A stretch of DNA of 64,000 nucleotides from the NCBI RefSeq assembly GCF_001280515.1, contig NZ_LBIQ01000018.1, forward strand, positions 62,001 to 126,000, given 5' to 3'. Positions 43,988 through 52,264 of the stretch are shown piece after piece. How positions within the stretch are numbered: position 1 is the stretch's first letter; the number at the start of each line of letters is the position of its first letter. The DNA comes from Mangrovimonas sp. ST2L15 (GTDB lineage: Bacteria > Bacteroidota > Bacteroidia > Flavobacteriales > Flavobacteriaceae). The translations under genes and the position numbers were made by a program. The notes beneath the pieces were generated by a model that ran no database searches, was not told the DNA's origin, and saw nothing but the letters and a program-made list of their open reading frames with translations.

Positions 43988-44387
43988 ATTATATGTTGGA
44001 TTTAAGTATTAAATTATTTTGATTTTTTAAAATTAGTAAACATGGTATTATTTTCCTAGGTAAATTGATTGTTTAACTTCAATTTATGAAACTTAAATAA
44101 ATTAAAAAATGGAAAGCGGCCTAAACCTCGTTTTAGACCGCTTTTCAAAAAACTCATTAATCAACTATTCTATAGGAAGAATAAACCCATCAATCAAAAA
44201 ACTAAATGTTCATCCAAATTACTTGGTATCAATCATTATAAATATCAACTAACTTATTTACAGTATAAATATACGAATTTTGTTTCACTTTTTAAACTTT
44301 TTGTTAAACAAAATTGTTTATTTCTTTTGCACCATCCGTTCCGATTCTATATTTCTAAAATTGTTCTCATTTTTTATATTTGTTTCT
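43988..44387. other. Gene-free region with an orphan hairpin
   Basis: Once the bestrophin start is placed at 44388, about 400 bp between it and the Old Yellow Enzyme gene contain no plausible gene. A strong hairpin sits at 44113-44144 with no gene ending at it. A perfect TATATTTG (44375-44382) lies only 5 bp before the bestrophin ATG, too close for a normal leader, and is probably fortuitous or would give an almost leaderless message. Confidence 0.4.
44113..44144 (-). terminator. Orphan terminator-like hairpin
   Basis: AAAGCGG (44113-44119) pairs with CCGCTTT (44138-44144), extended inside by CTAAA/TTTAG across one mismatch. On the minus strand a T-rich stretch follows. No annotated gene on that strand ends here, so it may close a small untranslated transcript from the region to the right. 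Confidence 0.55.
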
Positions 44388-45275
44388 ATGGAAATTTATA
44401 ACCCAAAAGAATGGTTTAAGGCTGTATTTTACGTTCATAAATCAGATACGTTAAGAAAACTGACTCCTTATTTGTTTATTACAGCCGCCTTTTCATATGG
44501 TGTTGCCTACTTAGAATTGGAATATTTTAATCTATCAGCCAAACACTGGGTAAAGAACATTACCGTAGTACATAATTTATTGGGTTTTGCATTATCCTTA
44601 CTATTGGTTTTTAGAACCAATACGGCATATGATCGTTGGTGGGAAGCCAGAAAGCAATGGGGCGCCCTTACCAATACCAGTAGAAATTTAGCCCTTAAAA
44701 TGAATGCCTTACTCCCTAAAGATGACAAAGCAAATCGTCATTTTTATAGAAAAGCGATTCCCATGTATTCCCAAAGTTTGTATGCATTCTTAAGGTCTGA
44801 TTATTCAACCTTCATGTTGGATGAAAATGAGCACCCAGAACTTGGAGATGCCTTCAGTAAAAAGAAGCACGCTCCCAATCAAGTAGCCTCGCTCCTATTT
44901 AAAAAAACGAATATCTTATATCAACAAGGGATTATCTCAGGTGAACAGTTATTAGCTGTAAATAATGAATTGGAAGGATTTACCAATATATGTGGTGCTT
45001 GTGAACGAATTAAAAATACACCTATCCCCCATTCTTACAGTACCTTCTTAAAAAAGTTTATTGTTTTTTATGTCGCTACTTTACCCATGGGATATGTGTT
45101 TTCTCTAGGGTATTTTGTCTCTTTAGCAGTACCTTTTGTTTTTTATGTATTGGCTTCATTAGAACTTATTGCTGAAGCCATAGAAGATCCGTTTGGTTGG
45201 GATTCGGATGATTTACCAATAGAAAAAATGGCTGAGAATATGAAAAAACACACCCATGAAGTGTTGCTGCCCTAG
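44388..45275 (+). CDS. Bestrophin-like chloride channel
   Basis: A 295-residue bestrophin/UPF0187 membrane protein. The conserved core is FRTNTAYDRWWEARKQWGAL near 77, where the RWWEAR run is the family hallmark. Two membrane segments lie near 20-60 and two more near 225-260. A C-terminal EDPFGWDSDDLPIE acidic stretch follows, and the motif PFG in it is conserved. Such proteins form pentameric anion channels in the inner membrane. The longest frame starts at a TTG 36 codons upstream; the ATG at 44388 (MEIYNPKEWF) matches relatives. Confidence 0.9.
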   Translation: MEIYNPKEWFKAVFYVHKSDTLRKLTPYLFITAAFSYGVAYLELEYFNLSAKHWVKNITVVHNLLGFALSLLLVFRTNTAYDRWWEARKQWGALTNTSRNLALKMNALLPKDDKANRHFYRKAIPMYSQSLYAFLRSDYSTFMLDENEHPELGDAFSKKKHAPNQVASLLFKKTNILYQQGIISGEQLLAVNNELEGFTNICGACERIKNTPIPHSYSTFLKKFIVFYVATLPMGYVFSLGYFVSLAVPFVFYVLASLELIAEAIEDPFGWDSDDLPIEKMAENMKKHTHEVLLP

Positions 45276-45300
45276 AAGATTTTCTTGATGTTAATAAAGA

Positions 45301-45987
45301 CTACTTAGATTGTACAAATCTATTGATATCTTTCTTGGCACCGTAGACTACCAAAATATCTTCCTTATGAAGCACATAGTTGGGATCGGCCACTCCATGA
45401 ACCTTGAAAACTTGCTTTGAGGTACCTAATAAATTCTTTTCTTCGGAAGCGGACATGGTGGTCAATATAAGCAGATTGAAATTTTCTCTAATATTTATAT
45501 CCTTTATGGTTTTGCCATAAAATTGTTTTGGCACATTAATTTCAACAATACTGAATTCCTCACTTAACTCAAAGGAATCCAAAATTCCCTTTAGACATAA
45601 TTTTTTGGCCCATCTTTCCGCCGATTCTTGTTCCGGATGAACAATTTGATGTATACCGATGGCATACAATACTTTTTCATGAAGGGAATCAATAGCTCTA
45701 CTAACCAATTTTTTCACATTCATGTTTTTAAAAAGAGCTGTTGCCATTACATTGGCACCCCTGTTTTCACCAATGGCTATGACCACCATATCAGTATCTT
45801 TAAGGGGCAATCCAGACACGGTAAACTCATCTGTGGCATCCATGCAAATGGTATGGGAAATCTTCTCCTTATAGCTCTCCACTTTATCCATACTAGTATC
45901 AATACCTATAACCTCATTGCCTTGTTCTGTAAGTTTGACGGCTAGAGCCGATCCAAAACTTCCTAATCCAACAACAATATATTTCAT
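45301..45987 (-). CDS. TrkA/KtrA-family potassium uptake regulatory subunit
   Basis: A 228-residue cytoplasmic RCK protein. The N-terminal Rossmann domain (about 1-125) binds nucleotide through YIVVGLGSFGSALAVKL, and an RCK_C domain (about 140-225) follows. It gates a TrkH/KtrB-type potassium channel in response to ATP/ADP or NAD(H). The gene follows the TrkH-type gene by 12 bp in the same direction, which gives a complete two-component uptake system. At about 25 kDa it is the short KtrA form rather than the double-length TrkA. Confidence 0.92.
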   Translation of the reverse strand: MKYIVVGLGSFGSALAVKLTEQGNEVIGIDTSMDKVESYKEKISHTICMDATDEFTVSGLPLKDTDMVVIAIGENRGANVMATALFKNMNVKKLVSRAIDSLHEKVLYAIGIHQIVHPEQESAERWAKKLCLKGILDSFELSEEFSIVEINVPKQFYGKTIKDINIRENFNLLILTTMSASEEKNLLGTSKQVFKVHGVADPNYVLHKEDILVVYGAKKDINRFVQSK

Positions 45988-45999
45988 AACAACATCTTT

Positions 46000-47772
46000 T
46001 TAATTGATTGTAATTTCCTCTGTAGGATATCTGTAATTCTTCTGTTTCACCTTTTTAAATAGTGCGATAAGAATAGTCAACATACTTACTCTCCCAATAA
46101 ACATAATCGCAATGATGACAAATTTACTAAGGGGACTCAATGCAGCAGTAATACCAAGACTTAAACCAACCGTACTATATGCTGAAAAACATTCAAAAGC
46201 GATATCTAATAATTTCATGTCTTTGTCGAAAATGGAAATTAAGATAATCCCAGTTCCAATCACCATAAGCGATAAAGAAATGGCTGCAAAGGCTCTTCTC
46301 ACTGAAATTTCTGCAATCTCTCTCCTAAAAATTTCGATTTTGGTTTTTCCTTTTGCCAAACTCAAAAAATTTAGGGTTGCTATGGCAAACGTATTGGTTT
46401 TAATACCACCTCCAGTAGATGCTGGTGAAGCTCCCACCCACATCAGAAAAAAGATTAACATGACCGTAGAAAAATGTAATTCGGCCATATCTATGGTATT
46501 GAATCCTGCCGTTCTGGGTGTAGTTGCCCCAAATAAAGCGGTTACAAACTTTCCAAATGCGCTATGTTCTGCCAAAGTATTATTATACTCATCAATAAAA
46601 AATGCTATCGTCCCGACTATGGTTAAAATGGCTGTTGTCACCAAGGATATCCTACTATTGATGTGTAATACCCAGGGTTTATACGTTTCTTCCATCCCTG
46701 ATAAATAGAATACCTTTCTATTAATGAAATACTTGATATACTTCAAAAGGTTTACCACTATAGGAAAACCCAATCCACCTAAAACAAAGGCTACAATTAA
46801 TACAAGTTGGAGCACATAGTTGTACCTAAATCCATCTTCATAAATACTATTCGACAATGTGGAAAAACCGGCATTACAAAAAGCTGAAATACTGTGAAAA
46901 ACTGAAAAAAAGATCCTATCAAAAAAACTTTCAAATAGATCTTTGCGAACACTTACAAAAATGAGGACCGAAGCCACAATTTCGATAGAAAAAGTAATGG
47001 CCAAAATCCGCTTAAAAGTTGTAAATACCTCTCCCAGCTTATTGGCTCCTGTCATGTCACTTAACGTCTGCTGGTTTTCATAACTAGAGCCTCCTTTAAA
47101 AAAGTAGCTAAAATAACTGGCCACTGTCAATATCCCAATACCACCTGCCTGAATAAGTGCTAGAATAACAGATTGTCCAAACACAGTAAAATAACTACCT
47201 GTATCTACCACAATTAACCCCGTTACACAAACAGCACTTGTAGAAGTAAACAAAGCATCTAAAAATGATAACCCTTCATAAGTTGCATTCGGGAGCATAA
47301 GTAATAAAGTCCCAACCAAAATGATTCCAAAAAAACTCATGATAAACAACTGAGCGGGATTCATCAAGGTTTTTTTGTAACTAATATTTTGTTCTGAAAA
47401 CTCCCTTATAAAGGTTAATAGGATAGCAAATTTTACCCAATTGTCATTGTATAAAAAAGAAATATGCTTGTGAGCCTCTTCTCCCAAAAAATGAGCGTAT
47501 AGGATATTTACCGTAATTAGGATAGTAACTACGTCAAAAATAATGACTGACCGTTTAATTTCTTTTAGCTTCTCAATATATCTCAGAATGGTCACGCCAA
47601 TTCCCAAACCTATAACCACAAAATAAAACGTATTGAAAATTCTTTGGATCTCCAATGATTTGTCATAACCAAAATCCAGCAAAAACATCAACACACCTAA
47701 CACGCTTGAAAGGAAGGCTAAATGATAAAGAAGTTTTGAAGTAAAAAAATTTTCTTTTTTAAAGGGACTCAA
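46000..47772 (-). CDS. TrkH/KtrB-family potassium uptake membrane subunit
   Basis: A 590-residue membrane protein. An N-terminal four-helix extension of about 140 residues precedes the four-repeat pore core. The core has the selectivity-filter-like stretches TSTSAVCVTGLIVVDTG near 183, HSISAFCNAGFSTLSNS near 290, ATTPRTAGFNT near 415 and SAYSTVGLSLGIT near 532. It imports K+ driven by membrane potential or Na+. Transcribed just ahead of the KtrA-like gene. No in-frame ATG precedes MSPFKKENFF; a TTG at 47770-47772 appears to be the start. Confidence 0.9.
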   Translation of the reverse strand: MSPFKKENFFTSKLLYHLAFLSSVLGVLMFLLDFGYDKSLEIQRIFNTFYFVVIGLGIGVTILRYIEKLKEIKRSVIIFDVVTILITVNILYAHFLGEEAHKHISFLYNDNWVKFAILLTFIREFSEQNISYKKTLMNPAQLFIMSFFGIILVGTLLLMLPNATYEGLSFLDALFTSTSAVCVTGLIVVDTGSYFTVFGQSVILALIQAGGIGILTVASYFSYFFKGGSSYENQQTLSDMTGANKLGEVFTTFKRILAITFSIEIVASVLIFVSVRKDLFESFFDRIFFSVFHSISAFCNAGFSTLSNSIYEDGFRYNYVLQLVLIVAFVLGGLGFPIVVNLLKYIKYFINRKVFYLSGMEETYKPWVLHINSRISLVTTAILTIVGTIAFFIDEYNNTLAEHSAFGKFVTALFGATTPRTAGFNTIDMAELHFSTVMLIFFLMWVGASPASTGGGIKTNTFAIATLNFLSLAKGKTKIEIFRREIAEISVRRAFAAISLSLMVIGTGIILISIFDKDMKLLDIAFECFSAYSTVGLSLGITAALSPLSKFVIIAIMFIGRVSMLTILIALFKKVKQKNYRYPTEEITIN

Positions 47773-47977
47773 AGCATCTATTTTTATTTGTCATATAATT
47801 TGGTGTCTTATAAAAACAGAAAATAATTATGACTTTGAACAAGCAAAAGTTCAAAATAAAAATGACAGATTCAAAGAAATATCGAAATTCTTTTTAAAAA
47901 AACAAAAGCATCAAAAATTGACACAAGGATTTTAACGATTGCCTTAAAAACTCTATAATAATTGGTATTTTAGTCTC

Positions 47978-48580
47978 ATGGAAAAAATAAAAAAATCAAT
48001 AAACAAAGAAACACCCGTATCCCATGATATCCATCCATTAATAAAAAACAGATGGAGTCCTAGGGTTTTTGATGAGCAAATGGTAAGTGAAGAAGACATG
48101 AAAACGCTTTTTGAAGCAGGTAGATGGGCTCCAAGCTCCAATAATCTGCAACCATGGGCCATTATTTGGGGAGAAAAAGGAAGTGAAACGTACGAAAGAA
48201 TTTATAATGTTTTAAGTGATTTTAATCAAGGATGGGTTAAAAATGCCCCTATCCTTCTTCTTACAGCTTACAATACCAAAAACCCAAATGGCAATGAAAA
48301 TTTTCATGCACTTCATGATGTAGGATTGTTTATGGCTACTCTAAGTATTCAGGCAGAATCCATGGGAATAGCGGTCCATCAAATGGGAGGTGTAAAACAT
48401 CAAGATGCAAAAAAGGAATTTAATTTACCTGAGGATTATCATATAGCGACATCTGCAGCCATTGGATTTTATGGCGGAGATCCTGATAAACTTCCAGAAG
48501 ACTTAAAAGAATCCGAATTGGAAGAAGTTAGAAAACGTAAAGATCAAAAGGAATTTATTTTTAAAGGGGATTTTAAATAA
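47978..48580 (+). CDS. Nitroreductase-family FMN oxidoreductase
   Basis: A 200-residue enzyme of the nitroreductase superfamily. FMN-phosphate contacts come from NRWSPRVFDE at about 24-33 and GRWAPSSNNLQPWAIIW near 48. The later HDVGLFMATLSIQAESMGIAV and AIGFYGGDPDKLPEDL segments are typical. It probably reduces nitro compounds or quinones with NAD(P)H; the natural substrate is unknown. Single-gene unit with a terminator 35 bp downstream. Confidence 0.88.
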   Translation: MEKIKKSINKETPVSHDIHPLIKNRWSPRVFDEQMVSEEDMKTLFEAGRWAPSSNNLQPWAIIWGEKGSETYERIYNVLSDFNQGWVKNAPILLLTAYNTKNPNGNENFHALHDVGLFMATLSIQAESMGIAVHQMGGVKHQDAKKEFNLPEDYHIATSAAIGFYGGDPDKLPEDLKESELEEVRKRKDQKEFIFKGDFK

Positions 48581-48614
48581 TAGTAACCCATTCCTAATTT
48601 GATCAAGTTTATTT

Positions 48615-48651
48615 GGAGGGAGTATTTTCTAATAGCTCTCTCCTTTTTTTT
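48615..48651 (+). terminator. Terminator after the nitroreductase gene
   Basis: GGAGGGAG (48615-48622) pairs with CTCTCTCC (48636-48643), including one G-T pair, with a 13-base loop and eight T residues on the plus strand. It abuts the stop codon of the convergent leucine-rich-repeat gene. Confidence 0.8.
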
Positions 48652-49993
48652 ACTTGACCACCAGCTTTTTAATGGTCTTTGATTCCGTATTGTGAATTGA
48701 AGCCATATAGATTCCTGCTGATAGTTGCGAGACATTCACCGTAGAAGACTGCATAGGCAATGATTGTTGAAAAATTAAATCGCCTCTTAAGCTAAAAATC
48801 TCCAAAACACTGTCATTAGGAGCATTAGAAATTGTTAAGGTATCCATAACTGGATTTGGGTAAATGCGAATGGTTTTATCCTCTAATTCAACATCCTTAA
48901 CCGAAAGAGTAGCACATTCCTCTTCATTAGCTACAAAAAATGTATTACCTCCTATGTTCCAATTAGCAAGAGTTACGGCTGTAGTTTCATCGACCATAAT
49001 ACATGACAAAGACTCATTACCTGACATGTTAAATTCAACAATATTTCCATTATTGCCATTTCTTAAATCAACAGTTGTCAATTCATTATTCTGGCACTGT
49101 ATTCTCCTCAAAACCCCATTATCTGATAAATCCAAGGATGTCAATTGATTATTAGCTGCATAAAACAAACTTAATTGTGGATTGCTACTTAAATCGATAT
49201 TTGTAACCTCATTATTGAACATAAGAATTTTCTCCAATAGTGGATTGCTGCTCACATTTAAACTGGTTAAACCATTATTTGAGCAGTTTAAATATGATAA
49301 TGCAGGGTTATTTTCTAGATTCAAATTGGATATATTGGATTGGGAACAATCTAATATTTCTAACAAAGTATTATTGCTAATATCTAGATTTGAAAGATTA
49401 TTGGTGCCAACAAACAAGCTCTTTAGATTGGTATTCAATGAGACATCGATTGTGTTTAAATTATTTCCATAGCATAACAAAAACTCCAATCCAGGATTTC
49501 CCGAAACATCTAATGAAGACAAATTATTTAAATTACAGGATAAATATTCGAGGTTGAGATTATTTGAAACATCTAAACTGGAAATGTTATTATTACTGAT
49601 GTCAAGTTCTTCCAGCTCTAAATTGGCCAGAATATTTAAAGCGCTTAACTGATTGTCTTTGATATCTATAGATTTTAAATCTATATTTTGACTTAAATCA
49701 ACTTCTTCCAAATTATTGGAATAAACATTCAAATGTCTTAAACTTATAAATGCTTCGATACCATCAAGATTGTGAATAAAATTGTCAAAAATATTAAGGG
49801 TGGTCACATTTTCAGCATCACAATTCAAAATATCTCCTGTCATTCCATTGGTATCAATACCCAGGGTCACAAGAGCCTGTTCAAAATTGGTATCTGGAAT
49901 GGGGGTTGATTGAGACCATGCAAAGGAAGAAACCGCAGTTAAAATAAAAACTGACAAGAAGTACTTTACGGTATTCTTTGGGTAAAAAACCAT
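48650..49993 (-). CDS. Leucine-rich-repeat protein with type IX secretion sorting domain
   Basis: A 447-residue exported protein. A signal peptide (about 1-28, ending AWS-Q) leads to a short start and about a dozen 21-residue leucine-rich repeats (about 80-330) of the form LDISNNNISSLDVSNN. The C-terminal 75 residues form a type A sorting domain: IRIYPNPVMDTLTISNAP, then GIYMASIHNTESKTIKKLVV. It should cross the outer membrane through the type IX system and be displayed on the cell surface. The longest frame starts at a TTG; the ATG at 49993 is a better start. Binding partner unknown. Confidence 0.9.
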   Translation of the reverse strand: MVFYPKNTVKYFLSVFILTAVSSFAWSQSTPIPDTNFEQALVTLGIDTNGMTGDILNCDAENVTTLNIFDNFIHNLDGIEAFISLRHLNVYSNNLEEVDLSQNIDLKSIDIKDNQLSALNILANLELEELDISNNNISSLDVSNNLNLEYLSCNLNNLSSLDVSGNPGLEFLLCYGNNLNTIDVSLNTNLKSLFVGTNNLSNLDISNNTLLEILDCSQSNISNLNLENNPALSYLNCSNNGLTSLNVSSNPLLEKILMFNNEVTNIDLSSNPQLSLFYAANNQLTSLDLSDNGVLRRIQCQNNELTTVDLRNGNNGNIVEFNMSGNESLSCIMVDETTAVTLANWNIGGNTFFVANEEECATLSVKDVELEDKTIRIYPNPVMDTLTISNAPNDSVLEIFSLRGDLIFQQSLPMQSSTVNVSQLSAGIYMASIHNTESKTIKKLVVK

Positions 49994-50361
49994 AATCGTC
50001 AATAGCTTACAAAGGGATTATTAATAGCAAGTCAAATATATCATAATGAAGGAATTAATGCATATTTAATCGATAGGAGAATAATTAATCCGTTAAGTGA
50101 CTTCTCTTGTATGTAAACTTCTCAAAAAATAGTTATTCCAATTGAAGTCTTCTTAAAGAAAATGCAGAATATTAACAAATATCTAATTTTTTAATATTCT
50201 TCAAAGTGAAAAATATGTAACTTTATAAATATCAAAATTATACCCCTCCAAACTACCTCTATTAGATTTTGAAATAAATTTATTTACCACGTAGCAACCA
50301 AGCTTATGTAACGAAATAAAATCAAGCAAATTCTTATAAATTTTAATCAATTGAAATTATC
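49994..50361. other. Gene-free intergenic region
   Basis: This 368-bp stretch between two divergent secreted-protein genes has no plausible coding frame. A 10-bp inverted repeat (AGAATATTAA at 50166-50175 with TTAATATTCT at 50191-50200) is the only structure seen. The promoters of both flanking genes should lie here, but neither shows a full TTG/TAnnTTTG pair. Confidence 0.5.
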
Positions 50362-51231
50362 ATGAAAAAGCAACTTTTAATTTTACCGCTTTTGCTATTT
50401 GTTTTCATAGCAAACTACCAATTATCTGCTCAAGAAACAGCCTCAGATTTACAAAGTTTAATCGATATGAGAGCGAGCAACCTTGACTATCAAATGAGAA
50501 ATCATGGTTATGAATTTATAAAAACTGAAAAGTCTGGATATAATGCCTACCAAAATTGGTGGAGTTCGAGAAAAGAAAAATGTGTAACAGTTAGAGTTTC
50601 TGATGGTAGAATTAAATCTATTGTTAATTCACCCGACTTTGATTGTAATAAATCCAATAGAAATTATTCCAATAATCACCGAAATAATGGCAATTCCTTC
50701 TACTATGATAACAATGAAAAAACAAATTACAATTATAGTAGATATGTCAATAATTCAGCTACTTCTGCTTATGGTAAGTTAGAAGATGATGGTTTTCATG
50801 AAATAAAAACGCACCAAGAAGATGGTTACACCTATAAGCTGTGGTATAAAAACAGGACTAATGAATGCCTTAAAACGGTTAGCTATGACTATAAATTAAC
50901 CAAAGTTTTATATTCTCATCATTGTGATGAAAATAACAGAGGTTATTCAAATAATAGAGGATACTCAAATAGAAACCGAGGAAATTTTTATGATTCCTAT
51001 GATCATGAAGATACGCACACTAATTACACATCTTATATTAATAAAGGAGCCACAACAGCATATCGTAGACTAGAAGATGACGGATTTAAAGAAATTAAAA
51101 TTTTCCAAAAGGACGGCTATACTTATAAGTTGTGGTATAAAAACAGAACCAGAGAATGCATTAAAACGGTTAGTTACGATTATAAATTGACAAAGATTTT
51201 GTTCTCTCATCATTGCGATGAAAACAGATAA
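50362..51231 (+). CDS. Exported three-module repeat protein, unknown function
   Basis: A 289-residue protein with a signal peptide (about 1-23, ending LSA-Q). Three related modules follow at about 27-96, 128-189 and 225-286. Each has a Leu-x-x-x-GF/GY start, a central Tyr/Trp pair (QNWWSSR or KLWYKNRT), and two cysteines about 20 apart (74/95, 169/188, 266/285), suggesting one disulfide per module. Linkers are Asn/Arg/Tyr/Ser-rich and low in complexity. Modules 2 and 3 are nearly identical (DGYTYKLWYKNRT). A two-module paralogue follows 75 bp downstream. I do not recognise the family. Confidence 0.7.
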   Translation: MKKQLLILPLLLFVFIANYQLSAQETASDLQSLIDMRASNLDYQMRNHGYEFIKTEKSGYNAYQNWWSSRKEKCVTVRVSDGRIKSIVNSPDFDCNKSNRNYSNNHRNNGNSFYYDNNEKTNYNYSRYVNNSATSAYGKLEDDGFHEIKTHQEDGYTYKLWYKNRTNECLKTVSYDYKLTKVLYSHHCDENNRGYSNNRGYSNRNRGNFYDSYDHEDTHTNYTSYINKGATTAYRRLEDDGFKEIKIFQKDGYTYKLWYKNRTRECIKTVSYDYKLTKILFSHHCDENR

Positions 51232-51306
51232 AATAATAACCTATATATCAGTTATTTAATTAAAAATATATTAATTTAGAAAGATTCAATTTCAAATAAT
51301 AATATC

Positions 51307-51864
51307 ATGAAAAAAACAAGCTTATTAATTCTTTTTGTCTTTACAGTTTTTCTTTCATTTTCTCAAGAAACCGCCTATGACCTTAAAGATTTGGTTGACA
51401 TGAGAGCTAGCTCTCTTGATAACGAAATGGGAAATCGTGGTTACGATTGGATAAAAACTGAAAAATCTGGGTATAATTCCTATCAAAATTGGTGGAATAA
51501 TCGGAAAAACAAATGTGTCTCGGTGAGAATAAGTGATGGTAGAGTAAAATCTATTGTTAATGCTCCTAATTTTGATTGTAATAAATCTAGAGGGAATAGC
51601 TCAAACAATAGAGGTGAATTCCACCACTCTAATGATAATGAAAGAAATAACGACAATTATCAGACTTACGTGAATGGTCCCGCCACCTCTGTTTACAGAA
51701 AGCTTCAAGACGATAATTTTAAAGAGGTTAAAGTTTTCCAAAAGGATGGTTACACCTATAAACTTTGGTATAAGTATCGAACCAAAGAATGTCTAAAAAC
51801 GGTTAGTTATGATTATAAATTAACTAAAATACTATTTTCCCATCATTGTGATGAGAACCTATAA
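51307..51864 (+). CDS. Exported two-module paralogue of the upstream gene
   Basis: A 185-residue protein with a signal peptide (about 1-20, ending SFS-Q) and two of the modules found upstream (about 23-92 and 121-182). Cysteines are at 70/91 and 162/181. Its first module matches the upstream module 1 (TEKSGYN-Y-QNWW) and its second matches module 3 (FQKDGYTYKLWYK). It looks like a duplicate that lost or never gained the middle module. It is followed by a palindromic terminator, so the pair forms one two-gene unit. Function unknown. Confidence 0.7.
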   Translation: MKKTSLLILFVFTVFLSFSQETAYDLKDLVDMRASSLDNEMGNRGYDWIKTEKSGYNSYQNWWNNRKNKCVSVRISDGRVKSIVNAPNFDCNKSRGNSSNNRGEFHHSNDNERNNDNYQTYVNGPATSVYRKLQDDNFKEVKVFQKDGYTYKLWYKYRTKECLKTVSYDYKLTKILFSHHCDENL

Positions 51865-51884
51865 ATCTTCTTAACGAAAACATA

Positions 51885-51911
51885 AAAAAGCAACCACGTG
51901 GTTGCTTTTTT
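51885..51911 (+). terminator. Palindromic terminator after the repeat-protein pair
   Basis: AAAAAGCAACCAC (51885-51897) is followed at once by its reverse complement and a short T run. The core GCAACCAC/GTGGTTGC is perfect. It lies 20 bp after the preceding stop. Confidence 0.88.
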
Positions 51912-51945
51912 CATTAGTTAGAAATCCTATCAGCCTAAAAGGTTA

Positions 51946-51953
51946 TATTTTTG
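51946..51953 (+). promoter_or_regulatory. Possible -7 element for the DUF3817 gene
   Basis: TATTTTTG is an exact TAnnTTTG match 17 bp before the ATG at 51971. The -33 side shows only TTAG at a long spacing, so the promoter is half supported. Confidence 0.35.
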
Positions 51954-51970
51954 CAGCACAAATTATTATT

Positions 51971-52261
51971 ATGAAAATACAGAGTCTTACAATTTTTAGA
52001 ATTTTAGCCTTCCTAGAGGGTATCTCCTATATTTTATTACTTTTTGTAGCTGTTCCAATTAAATATTGGCATGGTGATGAACAGTATGTCAAGTTATTGG
52101 GAATGCCTCATGGACTTCTTTTTATAGGATACATTGCTTTAGCCATTTTAATTAGTAAAGAGCGGAACTGGAATACTAAGGAAACTGGAATTGTGCTTTT
52201 AGGATCTATTATTCCATTGGGTACCTTTTTTGTAGATGCCAAGTATCTCAAAAATTCCTAA
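51971..52261 (+). CDS. DUF3817-family small membrane protein
   Basis: A 96-residue inner-membrane protein with three hydrophobic segments (about 6-27, 47-65 and 73-90). The conserved core FRILAFLEGISYILLLFVAVPIKY is split across helix 1 and its exit, and the MPHGLLFIGYIALA motif follows. The family has no assigned function. A longer frame begins inside the upstream terminator and is therefore unlikely. The MscS-type gene starts 3 bp after its stop, so the two are co-transcribed. Confidence 0.82.
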   Translation: MKIQSLTIFRILAFLEGISYILLLFVAVPIKYWHGDEQYVKLLGMPHGLLFIGYIALAILISKERNWNTKETGIVLLGSIIPLGTFFVDAKYLKNS

Positions 52262-52264
52262 CAA

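Noticed and set aside
46112-46708. A 198-codon plus-strand frame opposite the TrkH-type gene
   Set aside because: It lies entirely antisense to a well-conserved membrane protein gene and has no recognisable motif. It is a by-product of that gene's codon composition.
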